From Amycolatopsis sp. FBCC-B4732 (GTDB lineage: Bacteria > Actinomycetota > Actinomycetes > Mycobacteriales > Pseudonocardiaceae), in assembly GCF_023008405.1 (NCBI RefSeq), contig NZ_CP095376.1:7296501-7360500 (forward strand): a DNA stretch of 64,000 nt, given 5' to 3'. Position 1 is the stretch's first letter. Each line of letters begins with the position of its first letter. Under the pieces are notes generated by a model. That model was not told where the DNA came from and did no database searches. It worked only from the letters and a program-made list of their open reading frames with translations. Both the position numbers and the translations under genes were made by a program. Positions 25,442 through 34,179 of this stretch are shown piece by piece.

Positions 25442-25864
25442 TCAATCTAGCCGTTTCGCGAAGCTCTTCACCCAGCCGCGCTGCCAGGGCGTTTCGACGG
25501 CGCGTTCGTGGTAGTTCGCCCGCACCCAGGCGACGGCGTCCTCGGCCGGGACGCCGGAGAGGACGGCCAGGCAGGCCATGACGGTGCCGGTGCGGCCCGC
25601 GCCGCCGTAGCAGGCGACTTCGACGGTTTCGACCCCGGCGCGCTCGTGGAGGGCCTTGATCTTGGCGATCGCGTCCGTGCGGTCGAGCGGCAGCAGGAAG
25701 TCCGGCCAGGTGATCCACTCCTGCGGCCAGGTGATGCCGCCGCCGTGCTTGCGCCGCAACCGGTTCGTGCCCAGGTAGAGCCCGTAGTCCGGCTCGGGTT
25801 CGTCGGGTCGCGGGCGGCCCAGCCCGCGGCCGCGGACCTCGACGCCGTCGGGAAATCGCACCAT
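25442..25864 (-). CDS. Protein-tyrosine/dual-specificity phosphatase-like protein
   Basis: 140 residues. The P-loop A-C85-Y-G-G-A-G-R91-T-G-T matches the Cx5R(S/T) signature of cysteine phosphatases, preceded by an aspartate-containing segment ([12 protein letters not shown]) that could provide the general acid. The usual His before the Cys is replaced by Ala, a variation seen in divergent members. ATG 25864 is chosen over an upstream ATG because the upstream part has no phosphatase character. It is first in an operon with upp and diverges from the DUF1707 gene. Substrate unknown. Confidence 0.75.
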   Translation of the reverse strand: MVRFPDGVEVRGRGLGRPRPDEPEPDYGLYLGTNRLRRKHGGGITWPQEWITWPDFLLPLDRTDAIAKIKALHERAGVETVEVACYGGAGRTGTVMACLAVLSGVPAEDAVAWVRANYHERAVETPWQRGWVKSFAKRLD

Positions 25865-25925
25865 CGGAGCAGTGTCCTCCAGAAGGTGGACACGGAGGGT
25901 GGTTTTCGCCGATAGGCTCCCCCGG

Positions 25926-26564
25926 GTGAGCGAACTGACGCCCGACCAGATGCGGGCCTCCGACGCCGACCGCGAGCGCGTCGCCCAGGTGCTGCACAAC
26001 GCCCTCGCGGAAGGGCGGATCACGGTGAACGAACTCGAAGAGCGCCTGTCGACGGTCTACGCGGCCAAGACCATCGGCGACCTCAAACCGGTGACGGTGG
26101 ACCTGCCCACGTCGCCGGGCGTGATCGAGCCGGCGACGTCCCGCGCCCTGGGCTTCCCCGACCAGCGCATCGGCGGCTACGCGGGCTCCCCGGTCTCGAT
26201 CGGCGTCATGTCGGGCGCGGTCCGCAAGGGCAGCTGGGTCCTGCCCCCGCAGCACACGAGCTTCGCCTTTTGGGGCGGCGCGGAGATCGACCTGCGCCAG
26301 GCGAGGTTCGCGGACAAGCACTGCACGATCACGGCCATCGCGATCATGGGCGGCATCCAGATCACGGTCCCGGACGACATCAACGTCGACGTGACGGGCA
26401 TCGGCTTCATGGGCGGCTTCGTGCTGGAGGACAAGTCGGGAGCGCCCCCGGCTCCCCCGACGGCACCGACGGTGAAGATCAACGGCCTGGGTTTCTGGGG
26501 CGGGGTGGTCGTGTACCGGCGGCCGGCCCAGCGGGTGGACCCGCCGCGGATCGAGAAGGGCTGA
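25926..26564 (+). CDS. DUF1707 / LiaF-like domain protein
   Basis: 212 residues. The N-terminal domain ([45 protein letters not shown]) is DUF1707 (SHOCT-like), a short helical domain common in actinobacteria. The C-terminal half ([14 protein letters not shown] ... [30 protein letters not shown]) is the LiaF/DUF2154 type beta-repeat. Function is not established; a role in envelope stress sensing is suggested by the LiaF-like half. GTG 25926 has no ribosome site; TAGGCT at 25913-25918 ends seven nt before it, so a leaderless start is probable. Confidence 0.85.
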   Translation: MSELTPDQMRASDADRERVAQVLHNALAEGRITVNELEERLSTVYAAKTIGDLKPVTVDLPTSPGVIEPATSRALGFPDQRIGGYAGSPVSIGVMSGAVRKGSWVLPPQHTSFAFWGGAEIDLRQARFADKHCTITAIAIMGGIQITVPDDINVDVTGIGFMGGFVLEDKSGAPPAPPTAPTVKINGLGFWGGVVVYRRPAQRVDPPRIEKG

Positions 26565-26573
26565 CCTCGGAAT

Positions 26574-26601
26574 TGTGACGCGCTCGGCACCCAGCGTCAC
26601 A
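26574..26601. promoter_or_regulatory. Inverted repeat upstream of deoC
   Basis: TGTGACGC (26574-26581) and GCGTCACA (26594-26601) form a perfect 8-bp inverted repeat with a 12-nt centre. It lies 10 nt after the DUF1707 stop and 35 nt before the presumed deoC -10 (TAGACT, 26636-26641). It is either an operator for a nucleoside/deoxyribose regulator or the terminator of the upstream gene. Confidence 0.45.
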
Positions 26602-26648
26602 CCCGATGGGGGCTCGCACTGTCGTACCCGCCGCCTAGACTCAGGCGC

Positions 26649-27623
26649 ATGACAGCCACGACCAGCACGTCAGCGGCGCCGGCCACCCCGGCGCCACTGG
26701 CGGACGCGACTCGCGACGACGCGAGCCTGCGCCGCTTCCTGCTCGGGCTGCCCGGTGTCGACCAGGTCGGCGTCGAGCAGCGCGCGGCGGGCCTCGGCAC
26801 GCGCAGCATCAAGAAGGACGCCAAGCGGTGGGCCATCGACACCGCCATCTCCATGGTCGACCTGACCACGCTGGAGGGCGCCGACACCCGCGGCAAGGTC
26901 CGGGCGCTCGCCGCGAAGGCCGTCCGCCCCGACCCCGAACGCCAGGACACCCCGCGCGTCGCCGCCGTCTGCGTGTACCCGGACATGGTCGAGACCGCCG
27001 TCGAGGCGCTGGGCACGAGCGGCGTGCACGTCGCGAGCGTCGCCACCGGCTTCCCCGCCGGCCGCACGAGCCGCGAGATCAAGCTGGCCGACACCAAGAT
27101 CGCCGTCGACGCGGGCGCGCACGAAGTCGACATGGTGATCGACCGCGGCGCCTTCCTCGAGGGCCGCTACATGGCCGTCTTCGAAGAGATCCAGGCCATC
27201 AAGGCCGCCTGCGGCGACGCCCACCTGAAGGTCATCCTCGAGACCGGCGAGCTGGCGACGTACGACAACGTGCGGCGCGCGTCGTGGCTGGCGCTGCTGG
27301 CCGGCGGTGACTTCATCAAGACCTCGACCGGCAAGGTCTCCCCGGCCGCGACGCTGCCGGTCACCCACATCATGCTGCAGGCGGTGCACGACTGGCACGT
27401 CCAGACCGGCGAGCTGCGCGGGGTCAAGCCCGCCGGCGGCATCCGGACCACGAAGGACGCGATCAAGTACCTCGTCGCCGTGCACGAGGTCGCCGGCGAG
27501 CAGTGGCTGGTCCCGGACCTGTTCCGCTTCGGCGCGTCCAGCCTGCTCAACGACTTGCTGCTGCAGCGCCGCACCCAGGTGGACGGCCACTACAGCGGCC
27601 CCGACTACGTGACGGTGGACTGA
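26649..27623 (+). CDS. deoC: Deoxyribose-phosphate aldolase
   Basis: 324 residues, class I aldolase that splits 2-deoxy-D-ribose-5-phosphate into acetaldehyde and glyceraldehyde-3-phosphate. The Schiff-base lysine is K224 in [11 protein letters not shown]; other family signatures are [34 protein letters not shown] and [12 protein letters not shown]. An N-terminal extension of about 40 residues is usual in actinobacteria. TAGACT (26636-26641) ends seven nt before ATG, so the mRNA may be leaderless. The stop overlaps the aldehyde dehydrogenase start (TGATG), fitting joint removal of the acetaldehyde. Confidence 0.95.
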   Translation: MTATTSTSAAPATPAPLADATRDDASLRRFLLGLPGVDQVGVEQRAAGLGTRSIKKDAKRWAIDTAISMVDLTTLEGADTRGKVRALAAKAVRPDPERQDTPRVAAVCVYPDMVETAVEALGTSGVHVASVATGFPAGRTSREIKLADTKIAVDAGAHEVDMVIDRGAFLEGRYMAVFEEIQAIKAACGDAHLKVILETGELATYDNVRRASWLALLAGGDFIKTSTGKVSPAATLPVTHIMLQAVHDWHVQTGELRGVKPAGGIRTTKDAIKYLVAVHEVAGEQWLVPDLFRFGASSLLNDLLLQRRTQVDGHYSGPDYVTVD

Positions 27624-29056
27624 TGCCTGTTTTCGAGTACGCACCGGCGCCCGAATCGCGCGCCATCGCGAACCTGAAGGACCACTACAAGCCGTTCGTC
27701 AACGGCGAATTCGTCGACGGCTCGGGTGAGCCGCTCAAGACGATCAACCCAGCCACCGAAGAGGTTCTGGCCGAGGTCGGCACCGCGTCGAAGTCCGATG
27801 TGGACACCGCGGTCAAGGCCGCGCGCAAGGCGTACACGAGCGTCTGGTCGAAGATGCCGGGCACCGAGCGCGCGAAGTACCTGTTCCGCATCGCGCGGCT
27901 GATCCAGGAGCGCTCGCGCGAGCTGGCGGTGCTGGAGAGCCTCGACAACGGCAAGCCGATCAAGGAGTCGCGCGACTCCGACGTCCCGACGGCGGCCGCG
28001 CACTTCTTCTACCACGCGGGCTGGGCCGACAAGCTGGAGTACGCGGGCTACGGCCCGAACCCGCGGCCGCTGGGTGTCGCCGGGCAGATCATCCCGTGGA
28101 ACTTCCCGCTGCTGATGCTGGCCTGGAAGATCGCGCCGGCGCTGGCCACGGGCAACACGGTGGTGCTGAAGCCGGCCGAGACGACGCCGTTGACCGCGCT
28201 GGTCTTCGCGGAGATCTGCCAGCAGGCGGAGCTTCCGCCGGGTGTCGTCAACATCCTCCCGGGCGCCGGTGACATCGGTGCGTCCATTGTGGAGCATTCG
28301 GACATCAACAAGATCGCCTTCACCGGCTCGACCGAGGTCGGCAAGGCGATCCAGCGCCAGGTCGCGGGGACGCCGAAGAAGCTGACGCTCGAGCTGGGCG
28401 GCAAGGCCGCGAACATCGTGTTCGAAGACGCCCCGCTGGACCAGGCGATCGAGGGCATCGTCAACGGCATCTTCTTCAACCAGGGCCACGTCTGCTGCGC
28501 GGGCTCGCGCCTGCTGGTGCAGGAGTCCATCGCCGAAGAGGTGCTGGAGAAGCTGCGCTACCGCGTTTCGACGCTGCGCATCGGCGACCCGCTGGACAAG
28601 AACACCGACATCGGTGCGATCAACTCGGCCGAGCAGCTGGCGAAGATCCGCGGGCTCGTCGAAGCCGGCGACGCCGAAGGCGCGCAGCGCTGGACCAGCC
28701 CGTGCCCGGTGCCGGACCGCGGCTTCTTCTTCGCCCCGACGGTGTTCGCGAACGTCCACCAGTCGATGCGGATCGCGCGCGAGGAGATCTTCGGCCCGGT
28801 GCTGTCGGTGCTGACGTTCCGCACGCCGGACGAGGCCGTGGCGAAGGCGAACAACACGCCGTACGGGCTTTCGGCGGGCATCTGGACCGAAAAGGGCTCC
28901 CGGATCCTGTGGATGGCGAACCAGCTGCGCGCCGGCGTGGTCTGGGCCAACACCTTCAACCGCTTCGACCCCGCCGCACCGTTCGGCGGCTACCAGGAAT
29001 CCGGCTTCGGGCGCGAAGGCGGCCGCACCGGGCTGGAGGCTTACCTCGATGTCTGA
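27623..29056 (+). CDS. NAD(P)-dependent aldehyde dehydrogenase, catalytically complete
   Basis: 477 residues, full ALDH fold. Rossmann segment IIPWNFPLLMLAWKIAPALATGN, the nucleotide loop FTGSTEVGKAIQ, catalytic Glu in LELGGKAANIVF and nucleophile C291 in FNQGHVCCAGSR, then FGPVLSVLTF and PFGGYQESGFGREGG. It oxidises an aldehyde to the acid. Coupling with deoC makes acetaldehyde the likely substrate (inference). It overlaps the following truncated homologue by eight nt, so the two proteins should be made together. Confidence 0.93.
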   Translation: MPVFEYAPAPESRAIANLKDHYKPFVNGEFVDGSGEPLKTINPATEEVLAEVGTASKSDVDTAVKAARKAYTSVWSKMPGTERAKYLFRIARLIQERSRELAVLESLDNGKPIKESRDSDVPTAAAHFFYHAGWADKLEYAGYGPNPRPLGVAGQIIPWNFPLLMLAWKIAPALATGNTVVLKPAETTPLTALVFAEICQQAELPPGVVNILPGAGDIGASIVEHSDINKIAFTGSTEVGKAIQRQVAGTPKKLTLELGGKAANIVFEDAPLDQAIEGIVNGIFFNQGHVCCAGSRLLVQESIAEEVLEKLRYRVSTLRIGDPLDKNTDIGAINSAEQLAKIRGLVEAGDAEGAQRWTSPCPVPDRGFFFAPTVFANVHQSMRIAREEIFGPVLSVLTFRTPDEAVAKANNTPYGLSAGIWTEKGSRILWMANQLRAGVVWANTFNRFDPAAPFGGYQESGFGREGGRTGLEAYLDV

Positions 29057-29915
29057 TCGGATTTCCGTCGCGAAGACGTACAAGCTGTACGTGGGCGGCA
29101 AGTTCCCGCGTTCGGAGTCCGGCCGGGTGTACCCGGTGACGGACGCGAAGGGCAAGTTCCTGGCGAACGCGGCCCACGCGTCCCGCAAGGACGTCCGCGA
29201 CGCGGTGGTGGCCGCCCGCAAGGCATTCCCGGGCTGGGCCGCGGCGACGGCGTACAACCGCGGCCAGGTCCTGTACCGGGTGGCCGAGGTGCTGGAGGGC
29301 CGCCGAGACCAGTTCATCACCGAGGTGTCGGCATCCGAAGGCCTGGCGGCGAAGAAGGCCGAGTCCATTGTGGACACGGCCATCGACCGCTGGGTCTGGT
29401 ACGCGGGCTGGACGGACAAGATCGCCACGGTCCTCGGCGCGGCGAACCCGGTGGCGGGCCCGTACTTCTCGTTCACGGTCCCGGAACCGACGGGCGTGGT
29501 GGGCATCCTGGCGCCCCAGGGCTCGTCGTTGCTGGGCCTGATCGAGGTCTTGGCCCCGGTCCTGGCCACCGGTTCGACGGCGGTGGTGGTCTCGAGCGCG
29601 GAGCGCCCGTTGCCGGCGATCACGCTGTCGGAGGTCCTGGCGACGTCGGACGTCCCGGGCGGCGTGGCGAACATCCTGACCGGCCACGCGTCCGAGCTGG
29701 GCTCGTGGCTGGCTTCCCACGGCGACGTCAACGCCCTGGACCCGACAGGAGCCGCCCCGGCGGACCGCCTGGAGCTGGCGCGCGAAGCGGCGAACACGGT
29801 GAAGCGCGTCCTGACGGTCCCGGAGGCCGAGCCGGACTGGACGACGGCCCCGGACCTGACCCGCCTGCGCCGCTACCTGGAGGCGAAGACGGTCTGGCAT
29901 CCACTGGGCGTCTGA
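29049..29915 (+). CDS. Short, probably non-catalytic aldehyde dehydrogenase homologue
   Basis: 288 residues with only the N-terminal, NAD-binding part of the ALDH fold (TYKLYVGGKFPRSESGRVYPV, AAHASRKDVRDAVVAARKAFPGWA, TGVVGILAPQGSSLLGLIEVL). The loop corresponding to PWNFP is replaced by APQGSS, and the region with the catalytic Cys and Glu is absent; the last about 60 residues are unrelated. The reading frame is intact and the paired layout with a full ALDH suggests a retained regulatory or structural subunit rather than a decaying gene, though this is inference. A strong terminator follows at 29924-29962. Confidence 0.82.
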   Translation: MSDRISVAKTYKLYVGGKFPRSESGRVYPVTDAKGKFLANAAHASRKDVRDAVVAARKAFPGWAAATAYNRGQVLYRVAEVLEGRRDQFITEVSASEGLAAKKAESIVDTAIDRWVWYAGWTDKIATVLGAANPVAGPYFSFTVPEPTGVVGILAPQGSSLLGLIEVLAPVLATGSTAVVVSSAERPLPAITLSEVLATSDVPGGVANILTGHASELGSWLASHGDVNALDPTGAAPADRLELAREAANTVKRVLTVPEAEPDWTTAPDLTRLRRYLEAKTVWHPLGV

Positions 29916-29923
29916 GTGCACGA

Positions 29924-29962
29924 ACGGAGGCCACCACCCCGCACCGGGGTGGTGGCCTCCGT
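29924..29962 (+). terminator. Strong intrinsic terminator-like hairpin after the deoC operon
   Basis: ACGGAGGCCACCACCCC (29924-29940) pairs perfectly over 17 bp with 29946-29962 around the loop GCACC. It begins nine nt after the short ALDH stop and has no long T-run, typical for high-GC actinobacteria. Confidence 0.85.
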
Positions 29963-30050
29963 CGCGTTCACGGCTTTCGGCTGAAGCTCAGGTCGATCAC
30001 CGGTACAGTCCCTGCCAGGTACTGAGCGTGACGCATCGGGGAGGGTGCAG

Positions 30051-30782
30051 GTGCCGGACGACGAAGAATGGGCGTTCGAGGCGGAGATCGACCTCTGGGA
30101 CGACGGCGAGAGCCCGACGCGCCTGCCTGACGAAGACGCTGAACAGCCCGGCCTCACCGGCCAGGATCCGGATCGGATCGTGACGGTGACCGTGTCCGAC
30201 GACGGTGAGGTTCGCCGGGTGGAGCTCGCCGCCGACTGGAAGGCCGAGATCGACCCCCGCGTCCTCGGCGCGAGGGTCCTGACCGCGGCCAACGCGGCGA
30301 CCATCGACTCGGTGGGCCGGCGGGCGCGCGAGGTTCGCGACAGCCCGCCGTCGGCGCCGCCCGCCGACGGGGACGAGACACCCCTCACCGCGCAAGACGT
30401 CCTGCGGTTGACCGACGCCGTCGACGCGGAACTCGAAAGCTTCGCCGTCCGGGTGTCCGAAACGACCGCTGCGACGGCTTTCGCCGAGAGCGGCGGTGGT
30501 CACGTCGCCGGAACAGCCGAGAACGGTCACTACGTCAGCCTGAACCTGGACACCGCCTGGGCGTCCAGCGCCAGGAACGCCGAGGTCGAGAGTGAGTTGC
30601 TGGACGTTCTCACCGCCCTCTGCCGCAAGTCGGCGCCGCCCGGTCCGGTTCCCGAGTCCCCCGGGCGTGCCTACACCGAACTGATGGGCCTGCTGGCCGA
30701 CCCCGCCCGGCTCCTGCGCCGCGTCGGGCTGACTCCGCCGCCGGGCCTGTCCGCCGGCGCCGAAGGAAGTGATCGCCGATGA
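30051..30782 (+). CDS. YbaB/EspL-like protein, first gene of a type VII-associated operon
   Basis: 243 residues, acidic. The segment IVTVTVSDDGEVRRVELAADWKAEIDPRVLGARVLTAANAA resembles YbaB/EbfC-like domains found in actinobacterial ESX-linked proteins; the second half is helical and unassigned. Two GTG codons compete: 30051 is chosen because GGGGAGG lies six nt upstream, whereas GTG 30045 would abut the ribosome site. TACAGT (30004-30009) is a possible -10. The stop overlaps the next ATG (30779), so it is coupled to the EspC-like gene. Role unknown. Confidence 0.7.
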   Translation: MPDDEEWAFEAEIDLWDDGESPTRLPDEDAEQPGLTGQDPDRIVTVTVSDDGEVRRVELAADWKAEIDPRVLGARVLTAANAATIDSVGRRAREVRDSPPSAPPADGDETPLTAQDVLRLTDAVDAELESFAVRVSETTAATAFAESGGGHVAGTAENGHYVSLNLDTAWASSARNAEVESELLDVLTALCRKSAPPGPVPESPGRAYTELMGLLADPARLLRRVGLTPPPGLSAGAEGSDRR

Positions 30783-31093
30783 GTGACGTCGAAGTCGCCC
30801 TCGAAGCTCTCCGTTCGGACGCGAACACCTGGGATCTCGCGGCCGACAACCTCAACCAGGCCCGAGGGATCGTGGCACCTCTCGAACTCACCCCGAAAGA
30901 CGTCATGAGCTACGCCGCTGCCAGGGGTTTCGACCGGCGGTACAACGACATGCGCGCGAAGCTGGATCGCCTGCTCGCCCAAGGTTCGGCAAACTTCCGC
31001 GGAATCGCCGGGAGCCTCCTCGAAGGCGCGGAAATCTACGAACAGGCCGAAGCCGGGCACGCCGGCCGGCTGGGCAAGCTCGACGGAAACTGA
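30779..31093 (+). CDS. EspC/DUF2580-like ESX secretion-associated protein
   Basis: 104 residues, predicted as two helices: VEVALEALRSDANTWDLAADNLNQARGIV and FDRRYNDMRAKLDRLLAQGSANFRGIAGSLLEGAEIYEQAE. The Y-x-x-A/E ending (YEQAE) and spacing agree with the EspC/DUF2580 family, small helical-hairpin proteins exported by or linked to type VII secretion. No WXG turn is present. It sits between the YbaB-like gene and the larger WXG-like gene; no ESX machinery genes (EccC, EccD, MycP) occur in the window, so the secretion apparatus must be elsewhere. Confidence 0.75.
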   Translation: MSDVEVALEALRSDANTWDLAADNLNQARGIVAPLELTPKDVMSYAAARGFDRRYNDMRAKLDRLLAQGSANFRGIAGSLLEGAEIYEQAEAGHAGRLGKLDGN

Positions 31094-31103
31094 GGAGACG
31101 GCC

Positions 31104-31859
31104 ATGACCGCACCCGCCGGCACCGCGATCATCGACCGGACCCTCGAAGACCTGCGCGCCATGGAGGAGAAGTTCCGGGAGTTCATGGCCAAGGTCCGTG
31201 ACCTCCTCGAATGGGTACCCGGCGCCCTGGAGTCCCTGATCCAGCCGATCATCGATCTGGTGAACTACGTCAACGAGAAGTTCGCCCAGTACCAGCAGGC
31301 GGCTCAACGGCTCTTCACGGACGTGGGCGATCCCGACAAGCTGAAGCAGGTCGGCCGGCAGTGGATCGAAGAGTTCTCGCACACCGTCGATGACATCGCG
31401 GGCACTCTGCACCTGGACAAGCTGAAGGCCAACATCTACTGGCAAGGCCGAGCCGCCGAGACCTACAAGGCGGCCGTTCCCGCTCAGATCGAATACCTGG
31501 ATTCGATGAAGGACCTGGGCGAGCAGATGCGCGATTCGCTCAACAACCTCGCCAACGGCATCGACTCCTTCTGGCTCGCCATGAAGGTCATCGTCGGTGG
31601 CCTGATCGCCGCCATCGTGTCGGCCATCCTCACCGCGGCCACCGTCGTGGGCCTACCGCTGGCTCTCGGGATCATCGCCGGGGCGATTTCCATGGCCGTT
31701 CCCGCCATCACCGGCACGGTCATCGCGATCGAGACGCTGCTGGACGTGATCGAAACCGAGCAGAACTCCATCCAGGCCAAGGTCGACGACCTCGGCGACC
31801 AGTGGGAGCGAACCGACACCAAAACCATGTCGCATCCCGGTGACTGGCGGGTCAACTGA
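31104..31859 (+). CDS. WXG100-like protein with C-terminal hydrophobic region
   Basis: 251 residues. Residues 1-160 are helical with a W-x-G turn in NIYWQGRAAETYKAAVPAQIEYLDSM, as in WXG100 proteins but longer. Two hydrophobic stretches follow (MKVIVGGLIAAIVSAILTAA and LALGIIAGAISMAVPAITGTVIAIETLLD), resembling channel-forming or membrane-inserted ends of long type VII substrates. A helical tail ends the protein. ATG 31104 has GAGGAGA upstream. Its location with EspC-like and membrane proteins suggests a secreted effector or membrane complex; a toxin domain is not evident. Confidence 0.72.
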   Translation: MTAPAGTAIIDRTLEDLRAMEEKFREFMAKVRDLLEWVPGALESLIQPIIDLVNYVNEKFAQYQQAAQRLFTDVGDPDKLKQVGRQWIEEFSHTVDDIAGTLHLDKLKANIYWQGRAAETYKAAVPAQIEYLDSMKDLGEQMRDSLNNLANGIDSFWLAMKVIVGGLIAAIVSAILTAATVVGLPLALGIIAGAISMAVPAITGTVIAIETLLDVIETEQNSIQAKVDDLGDQWERTDTKTMSHPGDWRVN

Positions 31860-31861
31860 CC

Positions 31862-32434
31862 GTGCCCGGCCACTCGATCGACTCGCGGGCCTACGTGTGG
31901 CTCCCGCCCCGGCTGGTCGCCAAGCTGAAGCGCACGCTGCCCCTGCTCGGCGGGCTGACCACCGCCCTCGCACTGGCCATGGCCATCGCCGTCCCGGTCA
32001 TGGGCTACCGCCTGCCGACCAGTCACAGCGCCACCAACGGCATCTCCGTCATGCTCGCCATGTTCAGCGCCGTGCTGCTGCTGATGTCCGGCGTCGCGCT
32101 GCTCTTCGCGCCCGCCTGGATCGAGGTCGGGCACCACCCGGGCGGAACCGGCCACGTTCTGCGGCTGCGGCCGGCGTCCATCTCGGCCGGTCCGCTCTGC
32201 GGCGGGTGCGCGTCGATCGTCGTGCTCCCCCTGTTCTACCTCTTCTACGCGACTCCGCTGACCTGGTCCGATCCCGGTCCGGTCAACCCGCACGGGTACA
32301 CGCAGATCACCTTCGGCATCTTCGTGTACCTGGTCATGCCGCTGATCGCTTTCGCGCTCGGCGTCGTCGACGCCGTGATCGGCTGGCCACTTCTGCGCCC
32401 CTCCCAGCGGACCATCCAGCGCTACGCCCGCTAG
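31862..32434 (+). CDS. Four-helix membrane protein of the WXG-like operon
   Basis: 190 residues with four hydrophobic helices (LLGGLTTALALAMAIAVPVM, GISVMLAMFSAVLLLMSGVALLFAP, IVVLPLFYLFYATPL and ITFGIFVYLVMPLIAFALGVVDAVIGW). No family recognised. GTG 31862 lies two nt after the stop of the WXG-like gene, so the four genes from 30051 form one operon. It might be an immunity or anchoring partner for the preceding protein (inference from order only). The stop overlaps the convergent GH12 gene by four nt. Confidence 0.7.
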   Translation: MPGHSIDSRAYVWLPPRLVAKLKRTLPLLGGLTTALALAMAIAVPVMGYRLPTSHSATNGISVMLAMFSAVLLLMSGVALLFAPAWIEVGHHPGGTGHVLRLRPASISAGPLCGGCASIVVLPLFYLFYATPLTWSDPGPVNPHGYTQITFGIFVYLVMPLIAFALGVVDAVIGWPLLRPSQRTIQRYAR

Positions 32435-33297
32435 CTCATCGACACCGAGAAGTCCGTCAGCGTGAACCGCGCCTTACCCCCGCCCGTCGAGCAGAACTCG
32501 ATCCCGTACCCGATCTGGTTCACCGTCGGGTTCGCCGGGATCAGCCCCTTCCCGATCGCCCACGCGATCATCGCCTTCAGGTCCACCGTTCCCGAGTACT
32601 GCGTCGTCCGCGAAACGAACGCCACGTAGCCTTCGTCCTCCGCCCAGACGTCGTACGTGAAGCCGCCCGCGGTGTACGTCGTCAGTTTGTCGCCCGCCGG
32701 GACCTGTTTGCGGTTCTCCGTCCAGACCATCAGCTCGCTGACGCCCTTGCCGTCGCCCACGCCGTTCAGCCAGAGGTCGTACGCCACGTCGTAGACGCCG
32801 ATGCCCGGGCCGCGGCCGGCGAACGTCGACTTGATCACCGAATAGTCGTTGAACGGCTTCCCGTTCTGGTCGGCGATGTCCTTGTGCACGTTCGGATAGG
32901 TTTTCACCGACGTCGAATCCGGCTGGACGGAATCGACGTACCAGTTGTCGTACGCGCAGGCTCGCAGCGTTTCCGGCCCCGCTTCGCCCGCGTTCCACAT
33001 GTTGTTGTGGACGTAGTAACCGCCGTCCGACCAGCCGCCGTCGGGGTCGCTCGTCGTGAACTCCGGGCTGCCGCAGTTGCGTGCCGGGGTCACCGACGGT
33101 GGGGCCGGAGTGGGGGTCGGTGTCGGCGTAATAGCAGGTCGGGACGCCGACGACGGCACCGAAGTCGCAGGCGCGAGCGACGCGCTGGACGTCGTCGGTG
33201 GCGGTGGAGCCGTGCCGGCTACCGGCGTGACACCGTCGTGGCCGCAGCCCGCGAGCAGCAGCAAGGGAATGACCAACAACGCGGTTCTTCGTCGCAT
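32431..33297 (-). CDS. Lipoprotein, glycoside hydrolase family 12 (endoglucanase-like)
   Basis: 288 residues. A lipoprotein signal peptide ends at the lipobox L-L-A-G-C (Cys17), followed by a Thr/Pro/Ser-rich linker of about 45 residues and the GH12 jelly-roll. The nucleophile motif is E-L-M-V-W in GKGVSELMVWTENRKQVPAG and the likely acid/base glutamate lies in IGYGIEFCSTGGG near the C-terminus. GH12 enzymes cut beta-1,4 (and some mixed-linkage or xyloglucan) chains. As a lipoprotein it would be held outside the membrane. It is convergent with the WXG-like operon and not linked to other carbohydrate genes. Confidence 0.87.
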   Translation of the reverse strand: MRRRTALLVIPLLLLAGCGHDGVTPVAGTAPPPPTTSSASLAPATSVPSSASRPAITPTPTPTPAPPSVTPARNCGSPEFTTSDPDGGWSDGGYYVHNNMWNAGEAGPETLRACAYDNWYVDSVQPDSTSVKTYPNVHKDIADQNGKPFNDYSVIKSTFAGRGPGIGVYDVAYDLWLNGVGDGKGVSELMVWTENRKQVPAGDKLTTYTAGGFTYDVWAEDEGYVAFVSRTTQYSGTVDLKAMIAWAIGKGLIPANPTVNQIGYGIEFCSTGGGKARFTLTDFSVSMS

Positions 33298-33361
33298 TTT
33301 CCCGCCCCACGGCCAGAATCAGGCAGAACGAGGCGGAACATTAACACGGAAATCCGGAGAA

Positions 33362-34000
33362 TCAGCTGGGTTCCAGGTCACGGGATGTGATCGGACGGCC
33401 CGGGAGTTCGGTTCCCGGCTGCGCGCTGAGGCCGTCGATCATGATGCCGACGCAGCGGCGGGCCGCCATTTCGGCGACGTCCGCGGTCTTCGCGCGCATC
33501 TGGCGCAGCAGCGTCGCGAACAGGATCGCGATGTCGCCGGCGCCGACGTCGTCGCGGAGCTTGCCCTCGGCCTGCGCGCCGTGCACGAGCCGGTCCACCA
33601 CCGACAGGATCTCGTCCCGCAGCAGCCGGACCTGCGGATCGTTCTTCAGGATCACCAGCGCCCGGTGCGACACCATCGCCAGCTGGATGCTCAGCTGCAG
33701 CTCCACCGACTGCCGCAGCAGCCGCTCGAGCGCGCGCCACGACGACGTCTCCTCGGCTTCGATCCGCTTCGCGTCGATCAGCACCTGCTCGAAGTTGTCC
33801 ATCGCGACCGCGCGCACCAGCGCGTCCCGGTCCGGGAAGCGCCGGTAGAGCGTGCCCACGCCGACGCCGGCGGCGCGGGCGATCTCCTCCATCGGCACCT
33901 CGGGACCGGACACGGCGAAGATGCTCTTCGCGGCGGCCAGGATCTGGTCGCGGTTGCGCCGCGCGTCCGCCCGCAGGGTGGTCTCGGGGTCTGCCGTCAT
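33362..34000 (-). CDS. TetR-family regulator next to the P450 operon
   Basis: 212 residues. HTH: RDQILAAAKSIFAVSGPEVPMEEIARAAGVGVGTLYRRFPDRDALVRAV; the C-terminal domain resembles SbtR/TetR_C_33-type. ATG 34000 is chosen because GAGGAG lies eight nt upstream, although the frame is open further. It is divergent from the tandem P450 operon at 34180; the 179-nt gap should contain both promoters, and repression of the P450 genes is the obvious model. Within the gap GCATACGTTACGT and an upstream AATGTAAT are A/T-rich candidates for an operator, but I see no perfect palindrome. Confidence 0.88.
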   Translation of the reverse strand: MTADPETTLRADARRNRDQILAAAKSIFAVSGPEVPMEEIARAAGVGVGTLYRRFPDRDALVRAVAMDNFEQVLIDAKRIEAEETSSWRALERLLRQSVELQLSIQLAMVSHRALVILKNDPQVRLLRDEILSVVDRLVHGAQAEGKLRDDVGAGDIAILFATLLRQMRAKTADVAEMAARRCVGIMIDGLSAQPGTELPGRPITSRDLEPS

Positions 34001-34179
34001 GCCGTTCGCTCCTCGCTGAATCGCGCGGAGTGATTCTCGCACGGTCAGGCGGCCACGCACTGGCTCCGCGACCAGTCACCCGTTAGCTAGTGGACGACTT
34101 CCCTCCGCTTCGGTACGTTGGGGCGTAGAACCGGAATGTAATCCTCCGCATACGTTACGTCCGCTTTAGGGGGCCCGAA

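Noticed and set aside
32474..33310. Alternative minus-strand frame over the GH12 gene.
   Set aside because: The accepted frame has a signal peptide, lipobox and GH12 catalytic motifs; the other has none.
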